From assembly GCA_902492455.1 (NCBI GenBank), contig CABULH010000003.1:1-64000 (forward strand): a DNA stretch of 64,000 bases, in the 5' to 3' direction. The translations under genes were made by a program, and so were the position numbers. The stretch comes from an uncultured Oscillospiraceae bacterium (lineage in GTDB: Bacteria; Bacillota; Clostridia; Oscillospirales; Acutalibacteraceae). The notes beneath the pieces are model-generated. The model did no database searches. It saw nothing but the letters and a program-made list of their open reading frames with translations, and was not told the DNA's origin. Below are positions 54,386 to 62,367 of the stretch, in pieces (positions within the stretch are counted from its first letter, which is position 1; every line of letters starts with the position of its first letter).

Positions 54386-54982
54386 ATGCGAGTCGCTTCA
54401 ACCGTCAGCAAGGTGTTCATGTGGATCACCGCGGTGCTGGCCGCTTTGTTTCAGTGTATGGCTATGTGGGGCATCCATATAAACAACACCGGATTTGTGG
54501 ATCTGGGCAAGCCGGAAAAGCAATATAACCTGCTGCCGCTGATGATCGCCACCGCGGCGATGTTGATTGCTGTGCTGTTGTTCTCCTTCCTGCCCCGCCG
54601 GGTGCGGTTCATCGGCGTTATCCTGATGGGGGTGACGGCGCTGGTCTTCATCCCTTTGGCGCTGGATTTAGGGCGGCAATTCCCTGTGCATATTTCTTCC
54701 GGCGGCGATGACCGAGGATTGGATACCTGGAACGTCCTTTACCGGCACATGCTGCCGGTGGTCACCGCGGTGCTGATGCTGGTCGCCTGGCTGTGCGACC
54801 GGGCGATTTATAAGCAGGATCAGCTTCGCCTGCAGGAGGAAGCCAAGAAGGGACATTATGATCTCAGCGGCGGGCCGCTGTTCAGCGACACCAGCAAGAA
54901 GAAGACGGCCGCGGCGGAAGAACCGGAAAAGGCTCCCCGGCGAAAAAAATACGCTAAAAAAAGAGCGGCGGAAAAAGAATAA
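54386..54982 (+). CDS. Small membrane protein with a basic Lys/Ala tail
   Basis: 198 residues with four membrane spans (about 8-26, 48-70, 75-95, 120-140) and a cytoplasmic tail ending KKYAKKRAAEKE. The family is not recognised. It is divergent from the two-component system and ends in a perfect bidirectional terminator, so it is transcribed alone from a TTGAAA/TATGCT promoter near 54319-54346. Confidence 0.75.
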   Translation: MRVASTVSKVFMWITAVLAALFQCMAMWGIHINNTGFVDLGKPEKQYNLLPLMIATAAMLIAVLLFSFLPRRVRFIGVILMGVTALVFIPLALDLGRQFPVHISSGGDDRGLDTWNVLYRHMLPVVTAVLMLVAWLCDRAIYKQDQLRLQEEAKKGHYDLSGGPLFSDTSKKKTAAAEEPEKAPRRKKYAKKRAAEKE

Positions 54983-55009
54983 CCGGCCCCCGCAAGCAGT
55001 GCCGCTGTG

Positions 55010-55050
55010 AAAAAAGGACTTCCCGACAAATTGTCGGGAAGTCCTTTTTT
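55010..55050. terminator. Perfect bidirectional terminator
   Basis: AAAAAAGGACTTCCCGAC (55010-55027) and its complement (55033-55050) with a 5-base loop. It serves both convergent genes and overlaps the stop codon of the minus-strand gene. Confidence 0.9.
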
Positions 55051-55942
55051 AATCCTCGATCATTTCCAGGTCGATATCCGGTATCTGCTCCATTAACCAT
55101 TTCTCTATTTCCGCCTTATCCGTATCGTCATCACCCTTCAGCCAGCTCATAATCTCCATTCTATCCAAGTAACCAAGATAAACCGCCAGATAACTCTCCA
55201 ACCGGATCTCCGTCTGCATACAGCGCTCATATTCCTTCAGCTTGTCTCTCCTGGCTTGGGAAAAAGAAGGGGGATTTTTTAATACCTCCATCAGCTTTTC
55301 TTTGACCGATCCATATCTTCCCCACAATTCTTGAAAGCGCGGGCTGGCATATAAGCCGTCCAGCCGCTGCTCTAATTCCTGCCAATCCACAGCCCCATCT
55401 GCCAAATTCCCTCCATAAAGATACGCCGGTATGGCGATGGCGTAGGACAGATCACACCATATGTCCTTGTAATCGCTAAACGTGTCTTCCTTTTCGCCGC
55501 GCTGCAGTTCCATCAGCAGCCCTATATGATGCTTGCTGTTTTTTCGATAGCTGTTGGAGGCGTCCGTTAATGTTGAGCTGATATCCATACACCGTTCCAT
55601 CAGCAGCTCTTGGCAGGGAATCCTGCCATTGTCCTTTTCCTCTTCCGTCTCCAGCCATGTATCCTTAGGTTTCTCGGTTTGCACTCCCATAGAGCGCATA
55701 ATGATTTTTGTTGCCAGAGAAAACCCCTGGCAAAAACTGATTTTGCCAAATTCACATTCTTCATGATTGTGGATATCTAATACTTCATCATATAGTTCTA
55801 TCTCATGATCTGTTTGAAGCCATTGCCTAAGAGTAGCTTCCAACTTCATTGACTTCTCCCGTAAATGATCATATTCATCCGTATATGGTACGCTGTCAGC
55901 CGGATTTAATGCCCCTTCATATAACTGCTCTAATATATTCAT
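55049..55942 (-). CDS. DUF6809-like protein with a long unrecognised extension
   Basis: 297 residues. The first 90 (MNILEQLYEGALNPADSVPY... CQGFSLATKIIMRSMG) resemble the small DUF6809 family that usually stands alone at about 90 residues. The remainder (100-297) is helical, rich in Glu, Leu and Tyr, and not recognised, so this may be a fusion. It closes a minus-strand operon with an AbrB-type regulator; the gap is 33 bases with AAGGGGGAG as its ribosome site. Confidence 0.7.
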   Translation of the reverse strand: MNILEQLYEGALNPADSVPYTDEYDHLREKSMKLEATLRQWLQTDHEIELYDEVLDIHNHEECEFGKISFCQGFSLATKIIMRSMGVQTEKPKDTWLETEEEKDNGRIPCQELLMERCMDISSTLTDASNSYRKNSKHHIGLLMELQRGEKEDTFSDYKDIWCDLSYAIAIPAYLYGGNLADGAVDWQELEQRLDGLYASPRFQELWGRYGSVKEKLMEVLKNPPSFSQARRDKLKEYERCMQTEIRLESYLAVYLGYLDRMEIMSWLKGDDDTDKAEIEKWLMEQIPDIDLEMIED

Positions 55943-55975
55943 CCCGCACTCCCCCTTGTCGATTTAACTTCCATG

Positions 55976-56245
55976 TCATGCTTCTGCCGCAGGAGCTTGC
56001 GCCAGCTCCTTTAGTTCCTGTATACATTTGGAGCAGATGAGTTCACCGTGATAGGTTACGGTTTTTCGTGCCTCCCCGCATAGAACGCAATGGGGGGCAT
56101 ATTTTTTTAGGATCAGGGTCTTCTCCTCTGTAAAAACCTCAACCGACTCTCCACAATCCAATTTCAGCACATGCCGATATTCTACCGGTATCACGATGCG
56201 TCCGAGAGGATCGCTTTTTCGAACAATGCCAATGGCGTGTTTCAT
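55976..56245 (-). CDS. AbrB/SpoVT-type regulator with a C-terminal zinc ribbon
   Basis: 89 residues. The first 50 are a swapped-hairpin AbrB domain (MKHAIGIVRKSDPLGRIVIP, VEVFTEEKTLILKKY); the rest has CVLCGE and ICSKC, a zinc ribbon. AbrB/SpoVT-type proteins control growth-phase genes. The ATG overlaps the stop of the upstream 34-residue gene, and the ribosome site AAGGAGTG lies inside that gene. Confidence 0.85.
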   Translation of the reverse strand: MKHAIGIVRKSDPLGRIVIPVEYRHVLKLDCGESVEVFTEEKTLILKKYAPHCVLCGEARKTVTYHGELICSKCIQELKELAQAPAAEA

Positions 56246-56346
56246 TCGTATTCACTCCTTATAAGCAGTGGGGAGAGTTCGATTCTCAGTTCCTTAATCC
56301 GGCGCGTGATCTCTAACTGGTAACTTCTTTTCGTTGGCTTTTTCAT
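56242..56346 (-). CDS. 34-residue basic small protein preceding abrB-like gene
   Basis: Minus-strand frame from ATG 56346, 8 bases after GGAGG: begins MKKPTKRSYQLEITRRIKEL and ends LRSEYE-like (IRSEYE), basic and helical. Its TGA overlaps the ATG of the regulator (ATGA), so it is coupled to it. No family is known to me; the ribosome site and the coupling support it as a real gene. Confidence 0.6.
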   Translation of the reverse strand: MKKPTKRSYQLEITRRIKELRIELSPLLIRSEYE

Positions 56347-56541
56347 GATCGGGCCTCCGTTCTCAATTTGAATTTTACTTTCTGCTAAATTGACGGAAAG
56401 TCTGTAATGATGAACAAGAATGAAATTTGTTTTTTAACCTTTTCAATAGATGATTACGATTGTAATTTTTTCTTATAAATCAGCCTCGATTCGTGTGCTT
56501 TTGGCGCAAAAAAATTTGGTACACTAATATGTAATAATTTT

Positions 56542-56874
56542 GTGAATGGGGATGTAGATTTGCGATTAAAAGAATTACGAGAATCTCGGTCTCTTTCACA
56601 ACGCGAGCTTGGTGATGAATTAGGATTAAGTAAAAGCAGTATAGGAAACTATGAAAAAGGATATAGACAGCCAGATATGGAAACGCTAATTTTATTGGCG
56701 GATTATTTTGATGTAACCGTAGATTATTTAATAGGACGTTCTTTGCTACCATCTTTTATTGTTTCTTCTCAAGAAGAGACAATGCTTCAAATATATAGAA
56801 AACTGCCTAAACATAAGCAAAATTTGATTATAGAGCTTTTTGGGGAACTTCTATCTTCCGCCGATCAGAAGTAA
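56542..56874 (+). CDS. XRE-family regulator
   Basis: 110 residues from GTG 56542; a TTG at 56560 giving MRLKELRESRSLSQRELG is an alternative. HTH 8-60 (SQRELGDELGLSKSSIGNYE) followed by VDYLIGRS and a short helical C-terminus. Strongly AT-rich relative to the flanking core genes. Divergent from the AbrB operon, which it may control. Confidence 0.82.
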   Translation: MNGDVDLRLKELRESRSLSQRELGDELGLSKSSIGNYEKGYRQPDMETLILLADYFDVTVDYLIGRSLLPSFIVSSQEETMLQIYRKLPKHKQNLIIELFGELLSSADQK

Positions 56875-56890
56875 TACAAACAATTTCTGA

Positions 56891-56992
56891 ACACACAGGT
56901 TAAAAAAGGGGAAAAGCATCACTCTTTTGATCTTAGAAAAGCTGTGCGAAATTTTAAACTGCGCCGCAAATGATATTATATTTTTCCATTGA
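56891..56992 (+). pseudogene. Decayed Cro-like HTH, C-terminal remnant 1
   Basis: One frame reads SITLLILEKLCEILNCAAND then IIFFH and a TGA at 56990-56992: the C-terminal part of small Cro/C1 HTH proteins (compare LDKLCAALSCQLEDI in the intact gene at 58327). No start or HTH core precedes it. Confidence 0.65.
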
Positions 56993-57159
56993 AAAGTTCA
57001 TTACTAGCTGGTATTGATAATAAAACTTTAGACGGTCTTAAGAAAAATAAAAATATCACTTTGCTGACATTGGAAAAGTTGTGTGGGATTCTTCAATGTG
57101 AGCCGAGGATCACACTTTCGGGCAACTCCGCATATTTTCACACATTCACACCTCCTTAA
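56989..57159 (+). pseudogene. Decayed Cro-like HTH, remnant 2
   Basis: The frame LAGIDNKTLDGLKKNKNITL continues as LTLEKLCGILQCEPRITL to TAA 57157-57159. It repeats the pattern of remnant 1 but keeps more of the domain; the final helix has drifted (RITL where RDIL is usual). No start codon or ribosome site is seen. It is a second damaged copy of the same small regulator type. Confidence 0.65.
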
Positions 57160-57214
57160 TGTAAACAGCTATGTTTTGCTAATGAAAATATAATACTACA
57201 AACAGCACCAAATA

Positions 57215-57252
57215 ATCAAGTATAACCGTAGTTATATACGGTTATACTTGAT
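57215..57252. promoter_or_regulatory. 14-bp perfect palindrome upstream of an XRE gene
   Basis: ATCAAGTATAACCG (57215-57228) and CGGTTATACTTGAT (57239-57252), spacer 10. A nested TATAAC-cgta-GTTATA repeat (57221-57236) overlaps the left arm. It lies 38 bases before the XRE start at 57291 and probably serves as its operator. Confidence 0.75.
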
Positions 57253-57290
57253 CTGCTCATAGTAATATAGCTAATAAAGGTGGTGGTAAG

Positions 57291-57593
57291 ATGGATGATG
57301 TATATGATTTTGGTCTCCGTATAAAGCGCCTTCGGGAACAAAAGGGGTTAACTCAAGCTGATCTGGCTTCCAGAATAGATGTATCCAGTCAGACTGTATC
57401 AGGCTACGAAAATAATATACAAACCCCATCACTTGAAACTGCCGTTGAGATTTGTCGGGTATTAAATACCTCTTTGGATAGTTTAATGAACTTGGATACC
57501 CGAGTTTTATTAAACATTTCAAAATTTACACCGCTTCAACGTGAATTAGTATTACGGTTCATTAGATTATTAGAAGAAACTGAAAATCAATAA
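57291..57593 (+). CDS. XRE-family regulator next to a palindromic operator
   Basis: 100 residues; ATG 57291 after AAGGTGGTGG. HTH about 7-62 (FGLRIKRLREQKGLTQADLA, SRIDVSSQTVSGYENN), then a short helical tail (TPLQRELVLRFIRLLEETEN). Low-GC codons. It likely autoregulates through the palindrome directly upstream. Target genes unknown. Confidence 0.85.
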   Translation: MDDVYDFGLRIKRLREQKGLTQADLASRIDVSSQTVSGYENNIQTPSLETAVEICRVLNTSLDSLMNLDTRVLLNISKFTPLQRELVLRFIRLLEETENQ

Positions 57594-57745
57594 GTTAAAA
57601 CATCCCGCCAAATTGATCGTAAAAACAGATAATTAAAAGCCGAATATGTCGTATCTGAATCAAATAGGTAAATATTTGGTCGCACATATAAACCGCAGTG
57701 GTTAATAGAATAAATCGTAAATGTTATTAATTGCGAGGTGATAGC

Positions 57746-58057
57746 GTGGGCGACGACAAACCAAAACCTTTTGATTTTGGCGCGCGTTTACGCCATTTGC
57801 GTAAAGAGGCTAAACTTACGCAGGAACAATTGGCGCAGAGAACCGGCATTGGCCGTTCAACCTTGTATAGATACGAGTCCTCACAAAATTTGCCTGATAG
57901 CGTTATTGTTATACGGCTGGCTTTGGCCTTGCATACTACCACCGATTATTTGCTCGGTTTATCTGATGCACCGATGATTAAAATATATAATCTAAAACCA
58001 GGGCAAGCCGATGTTATTTATAATTTCATTGAACAGTTTGTTGATCGTAAAGACTGA
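57746..58057 (+). CDS. XRE-family regulator, source of a decayed paralogue
   Basis: 103 residues from GTG 57746 with GAGGTGATA upstream; a TTG at 57731 is possible. HTH 8-65 (FGARLRHLRKEAKLTQEQLA, GIGRSTLYRYESS), then DYLLGLSDAPMIKIYNLK and FIEQFVDRKD. The C-terminal segment is matched by a decayed frame at 58720-58845, showing that this type has been duplicated in the island. Confidence 0.82.
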   Translation: MGDDKPKPFDFGARLRHLRKEAKLTQEQLAQRTGIGRSTLYRYESSQNLPDSVIVIRLALALHTTTDYLLGLSDAPMIKIYNLKPGQADVIYNFIEQFVDRKD

Positions 58058-58089
58058 GCGACGCTCCCATCATACCGGGAACGTCGCTT

Positions 58090-58299
58090 TTTGGAGGCGG
58101 AAAAATCACCCCAGCGTTGATACCTCTATTACAGCTTTGCGAACGTTTTGGACTAGAACCACAAGAATTTTTCGACCCAGACTACCACAATCCCGAATTG
58201 CTCCAGAAAGCATTAATTCATCTAAAAAAGTTAAGCGACGATAATATCAACTATTTAATCATTTTAATGGAAAAATTAGAAAAAACTACCCTCCCGTAA
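58090..58299 (+). pseudogene. N-terminally truncated XRE regulator
   Basis: The frame ITPALIPLLQLCERFGLEPQ-EFF and the following helical segment correspond to the last HTH helix and tail of XRE proteins (G.iPtLstLlkiCeaL..sp.eFF). The recognition helix and start are missing. An ATG/TTG at 58117 could start a 60-residue peptide, but nothing supports translation. Confidence 0.65.
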
Positions 58300-58326
58300 A
58301 TATGAATGTCAACAGGGGGAGTGCTT

Positions 58327-58527
58327 ATGATAATATTTAATCGGTTATGGATAACTATGAAAAAACGAGGTATTTCCACATACCAACTAAGGGAACGCTG
58401 CGGAATTGACAGCAAAACAATCCGGCGGCTTCGTGCGAATGAAAATATAGAAACAAAAACTTTAGATAAGCTATGTGCTGCCTTATCATGCCAATTAGAA
58501 GATATTGCAGAGTATAAAGGTGATTAG
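58327..58527 (+). CDS. Small Cro-type HTH regulator
   Basis: 66 residues from ATG 58327, with AGGGGGAG upstream. It is one HTH domain: MIIFNRLWITMKKRGISTYQ, RERCGIDSKTIRRLRANENI, LDKLCAALSCQLEDI. This is the intact member of the type seen as remnants 1 and 2 upstream. No other domain is present. Confidence 0.82.
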   Translation: MIIFNRLWITMKKRGISTYQLRERCGIDSKTIRRLRANENIETKTLDKLCAALSCQLEDIAEYKGD

Positions 58528-58976
58528 TGAAAGACAGAACATTCAGTCTTAAAGGTAACTTCATAAAATTGCGCCTGCGTTTAGTCTAGCGTTGTCTGAA
58601 TTTTTCGATTATCTTAAATTGATAGTAAGAGATTAAACTTTCTGTCATTCTGTATGGAATGGCTGGTTGGGGAAAGCAATGAACCCTATTCCAAATCTTC
58701 TATATTTAAAAACGAGTAAATTTTCCGCAAAACAGATCATTTATTGGGTTTTGCAAACGAACCTATTATTCAATTGTACGGTTTATCCGAAAGAAAGAAA
58801 TAGCTTTTCCTTGAATTTATCCATGAATTTATTTATAATAAGTAAGGAATAAAGCGGACACATAAGAGAGGGCGGAATTTGCAGTCAGCCCTCCAGCTTT
58901 TGCTTTCCCAGGTGTTTTGAGGCTTATCTGCTATGGAATCGATAATTTTATCTGTTTTTTAAGTGGGTGAAATGGT
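58528..58976. other. Gap with a decayed regulator
   Basis: Apart from the pseudogene at 58720-58845 the region is AT-rich and shows no gene. A TATAAT-like run (58835-58840) and a purine-rich stretch precede the coiled-coil gene. Confidence 0.5.
58720..58845 (+). pseudogene. Decayed XRE paralogue of the gene at 57746
   Basis: The frame reads IFRKTDHLLGFANEPIIQLY then GLSERKK, a TAG at 58801-58803, then LFLEFIHEFIYNK and TAA. It aligns with TTDYLLGLSDAPMIKIYNLK...VIYNFIEQFVDRKD of the gene at 57746. A stop also lies directly upstream, so the HTH part is lost or scrambled. Confidence 0.7.
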
Positions 58977-59279
58977 ATGGAAAATTCAGAGTTGTTACAG
59001 GCCATTCAAGCAATCAACAAAGAGTTGTTGTCACTGAAAAATGATATGCTCAATGGTATGCAGGAAATAAAGAAAGATACAGCCACTTTGCGTGATGATT
59101 TTCAATCCATGCAACAGGATGTTATTCGACTGCCCAAAATTGAACATAACGTTCAGCTTTTAACTGAGGCGAACCAAGGTATAAACGATAAATTCCAGCG
59201 GCTGGACAGCTTGGAAGAAAAGGTCGAGGATATCCAGATGACTGTCAGTGTCCTTAAGGCGTTGACCGTGAAAAAATAA
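58977..59279 (+). CDS. Small coiled-coil protein, paralogue of the one at 22 kb
   Basis: 100 residues, nearly all heptad repeats (LLQAIQAINKELLSLKNDML, MQEIKKDTATLRDDFQSM). The C-terminal block EANQGINDKFQRLDSLEEKV, EDIQMTVSVLKALT matches GQQGINDKFKKLDQVADDVE of the protein at 22008-22343. Sits at the end of the regulator cluster; a terminator follows (59359-59388). Function unknown. Confidence 0.75.
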   Translation: MENSELLQAIQAINKELLSLKNDMLNGMQEIKKDTATLRDDFQSMQQDVIRLPKIEHNVQLLTEANQGINDKFQRLDSLEEKVEDIQMTVSVLKALTVKK

Positions 59280-59358
59280 CCAACCTCCTTAACCGCAAAC
59301 ATAGATTGTTTATTTCGATCAAACGCCCTTGCTTGCGGCAAACTGAAAAAAGGCAATG

Positions 59359-59388
59359 AAGACCCGCTCATGATTTTTGAGCGGGTCT
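59359..59388 (+). terminator. Terminator ending the accessory island
   Basis: AAGACCCGCTCA (59359-59370) pairs with TGAGCGGGTCTT (59378-59389), followed by Ts. Confidence 0.8.
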
Positions 59389-59704
59389 TTCCTATCCCCT
59401 TGCTTTTCGGCTGCCTTCACCATCTCTTTATTATATCGTAATTTTATGCTATTTTTGTATATTATGCTAGTTTTTCGATTTTATTTTTCTTTTTTGTTTA
59501 CTTTTTTTGGATATAACTCAGAACTATTGCAAATAATCGGCATATAATATATAATGAGTGAGAGCCCGGTGCATGCTAACCATGCCGGCTGCTTTTCATA
59601 CAATAGTCCGCCGCCGGTAAGGGCGGGCTGCGGACCGCCTGCCAACGCCCTGTGAACATGACTGTATATCCCTGCCGACATACAGTCCGGAAAGGAACGG
59701 AATC

Positions 59705-62242
59705 ATGATGCCTGCTAAAAATACACCTGCTAAAAAACCGGCGGCGAAAGCGCCGGCAAAAACCAAAGCCGCCGCTAAGGCGCCCGCCCGGGCGGCAAAG
59801 AAAACCACCGCTCAGATTGCTCAAGAACCCGCTCTGGTGCCGGAGAAGGATCTCCGCGCCATGCTGACGGGCAAGCTGCTGCATAACTTCTCCGTTCAGC
59901 CGGAAGAAGCCACCAATGAGAATTTCTACAATGCCCTGGCTCTGGTCCTGCGGGATATCATGCGCGGCCGCCGGGTGGAATATATGGCGAAAACCAAGGA
60001 ACAAGGTTCCAAACAGGTATATTACCTGTGCATGGAGTTCCTGATGGGCCGGTCGCTGAAAAACACCCTGTACAATCTTAATCTTATCGACGAGGCCCGG
60101 CAAGTGCTGGACGATTACGGCGTCAAGCTGGACACGCTGTATGAACTAGAGCCGGACGCCGGACTCGGCAACGGTGGACTGGGGCGGCTGGCCGCCTGCT
60201 TCCTGGACGGGCTCGCCACCTCCTCCATCCCCGCGGTAGGGTATTCCCTATTGTACGAATACGGCATTTTCCGGCAGAAACTGGTGGACGGCTGGCAGAC
60301 AGAGCTGCCGGACTTCTGGCTGCCTGGCGGTGAATGCTGGCTGCTGCCCCGTCCTGAGCTGGCCAAAGAGGTCAAGTTCGACGGCCAGATCCGGGAATGG
60401 TGGGGAGAAAACGGTCTGCATCATGTGGAGCACGAGAACGCCGCGGTGGTTATCGCCCAGCCTTATGACATGATGGTGGCCGGCAAGGACGGCAAGGGGG
60501 TATCCACCCTGCGGCTGTGGCGGGCCACGGCGCCGGGTATGGATATGTCCCTCTTCAACCAGGGCGAGTACATGCGGGCCATGGAACAAAAGGCCATGGC
60601 GGAGGTCATCACCCAGGTGCTGTATCCCGCCGATAATCATCGGGAGGGCAAATCCCTGCGCCTGTCCCAGCAGTATTTTCTGGTGTCAGCCTCCATACAG
60701 GATATCGTCCGGCGGCATTTGGCCCAGTTCGGTACCCTGGATAATCTGGCGGACAGCGCCGCTATCCATATCAACGATACCCATCCCACCCTGGCGATCC
60801 CTGAGCTGATGCGCATCCTGCTGGATGAGTGCGGCTATTCCTGGGAGGACGCCTGGCGGCTGGTATGCGGCACCATGGCTTACACCAATCACACGGTGAT
60901 GGCCGAGGCGCTGGAGTGCTGGCCGGAGGATCTGTTCAGCCAGCGGCTGCCCCGGATTTATCAAATCGTCCGGGAGATCAACAACCGCTTCAGCGCGCAG
61001 ATGATGGAAGCTACCGGCGGGGACAAAGAAAAGGTCAGCCGCATGGCCATCATCAGCTACGGCTTTATCAAGATGACGAATCTCTGCGTGGCCGCCTGCC
61101 ATTCGGTCAACGGCGTATCCAAGCTTCACAGCGAAATCGTCAAGCACGAAGTGTTTAAGGACGCTTACGACGTGATGCCGGAGAAATTCTGCAACGTCAC
61201 CAACGGTATTGCTCACCGCCGCTGGCTCTGCCAAGCCAACCCGGATCTCACCGCCTTTTTGACCGAACGGATCGGCGACGGCTTCGTTCTCAACGCCGCG
61301 GAGCTTTCCAAGCTGCGTCCCTTTGCCGATGATTCGGCCGCCCTAGAGGCCTTTGCCGCCGTCAAGCGGAAAAACAAGCTGCGGCTGGCTGAATACGTGC
61401 AGCAAACCGCCGGTGTGGTGCTGGATCCGGATTCCATCTTCGACGTACAGGTCAAGCGGCTGCATGAATACAAACGACAGCATCTCAATGCCCTGCACAT
61501 CCTGCACACCTATCTGGAGCTGAAGGATAACCCCAACATGGAGTTTACTCCCCGCACCTACCTGTTTGGCGCCAAATCCGCCCCGGGCTATTTCATGGCG
61601 AAAGAAATCATTCGGCTGATTTGCTCCCTGGCGGATATCATCGACGCCGATCCCACCGTGCGGGATAAGCTGAAAGTGGTGTATCTGGAGGATTACCGGG
61701 TCTCCCTGGCGGAGCTGCTGATGCCCGCCGCGGATATCAGCGAGCAGATTTCTCTGGCGGGCACCGAGGCCAGCGGAACCGGCAATATGAAGCTGATGAT
61801 GAACGGCGCCCTGACCCTTGGCACCATGGACGGCGCCAATGTGGAGATTTACGATGAAGTGGGGCCGGACAACATCTTCATCTTCGGCATGAAGGCGGAT
61901 GAAGTGGATCAGCTGAAGGCCCAGGGATATAATCCCCAGGCTCTGTACAACGGCAATCCTCACATTCATCGGGCGGTGGATATGCTGTTCAAGGGCTTTG
62001 ACGGCCGCAGCTTTTCGGATATCGCCACCTCCCTCACCACCAGGGATCCCTACATGGTGCTGGCGGATTTTGAGGATTACTGCCGGGCCCAGCAGGCTTC
62101 CGCCGCTGCCTACCGCGACGCGGCCCATTGGGCGCGGATGGCTATGCTCAACACCGCCGGCAGCGGCGTGTTTGCCTCCGACCGTTCCATTCGGGATTAT
62201 TCCGACCGCATCTGGCACTGTCATCCGGTGGAAGGCATGTAA
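59705..62242 (+). CDS. glgP: Glycogen/starch phosphorylase with a basic Ala/Lys/Pro tail
   Basis: 845 residues. The first 37 are almost only Ala, Lys and Pro (MPAKNTPAKKPAAKAPAKTK), similar in composition to histone H1-like tails; the phosphorylase domain begins near residue 45. The rest is complete, with GLGNGGLGRLAACFLDGLA, and the PLP lysine at about 696 in GTGNMKLMMNGALTLGT. It releases glucose 1-phosphate from glycogen in the cytoplasm. The start follows AAAGGAACGG; the tail is in frame and after the ribosome site, so it is translated. Its purpose is unknown. Confidence 0.96.
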   Translation: MMPAKNTPAKKPAAKAPAKTKAAAKAPARAAKKTTAQIAQEPALVPEKDLRAMLTGKLLHNFSVQPEEATNENFYNALALVLRDIMRGRRVEYMAKTKEQGSKQVYYLCMEFLMGRSLKNTLYNLNLIDEARQVLDDYGVKLDTLYELEPDAGLGNGGLGRLAACFLDGLATSSIPAVGYSLLYEYGIFRQKLVDGWQTELPDFWLPGGECWLLPRPELAKEVKFDGQIREWWGENGLHHVEHENAAVVIAQPYDMMVAGKDGKGVSTLRLWRATAPGMDMSLFNQGEYMRAMEQKAMAEVITQVLYPADNHREGKSLRLSQQYFLVSASIQDIVRRHLAQFGTLDNLADSAAIHINDTHPTLAIPELMRILLDECGYSWEDAWRLVCGTMAYTNHTVMAEALECWPEDLFSQRLPRIYQIVREINNRFSAQMMEATGGDKEKVSRMAIISYGFIKMTNLCVAACHSVNGVSKLHSEIVKHEVFKDAYDVMPEKFCNVTNGIAHRRWLCQANPDLTAFLTERIGDGFVLNAAELSKLRPFADDSAALEAFAAVKRKNKLRLAEYVQQTAGVVLDPDSIFDVQVKRLHEYKRQHLNALHILHTYLELKDNPNMEFTPRTYLFGAKSAPGYFMAKEIIRLICSLADIIDADPTVRDKLKVVYLEDYRVSLAELLMPAADISEQISLAGTEASGTGNMKLMMNGALTLGTMDGANVEIYDEVGPDNIFIFGMKADEVDQLKAQGYNPQALYNGNPHIHRAVDMLFKGFDGRSFSDIATSLTTRDPYMVLADFEDYCRAQQASAAAYRDAAHWARMAMLNTAGSGVFASDRSIRDYSDRIWHCHPVEGM

Positions 62243-62258
62243 CCAATAATATGAAATG

Positions 62259-62296
62259 GCAACCCCCTCTGCGGATTTTTTCGCGGAGGGGGTTGC
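62259..62296 (+). terminator. Terminator of glgP
   Basis: GCAACCCCCTCTGCG (62259-62273) pairs with CGCGGAGGGGGTTGC (62282-62296) with one wobble; T-rich loop and tail. Confidence 0.85.
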
Positions 62297-62367
62297 TTGT
62301 ACATTACAAATACTATACTATGATTATTTAGCAGACACTCATAAATCAATTTATAGGGGGCATTTCG

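Noticed and set aside
58667..58852. 61-codon plus-strand frame
   Set aside because: The neighbouring frame aligns with the XRE protein at 57746, so this frame is a by-product of the decayed gene.
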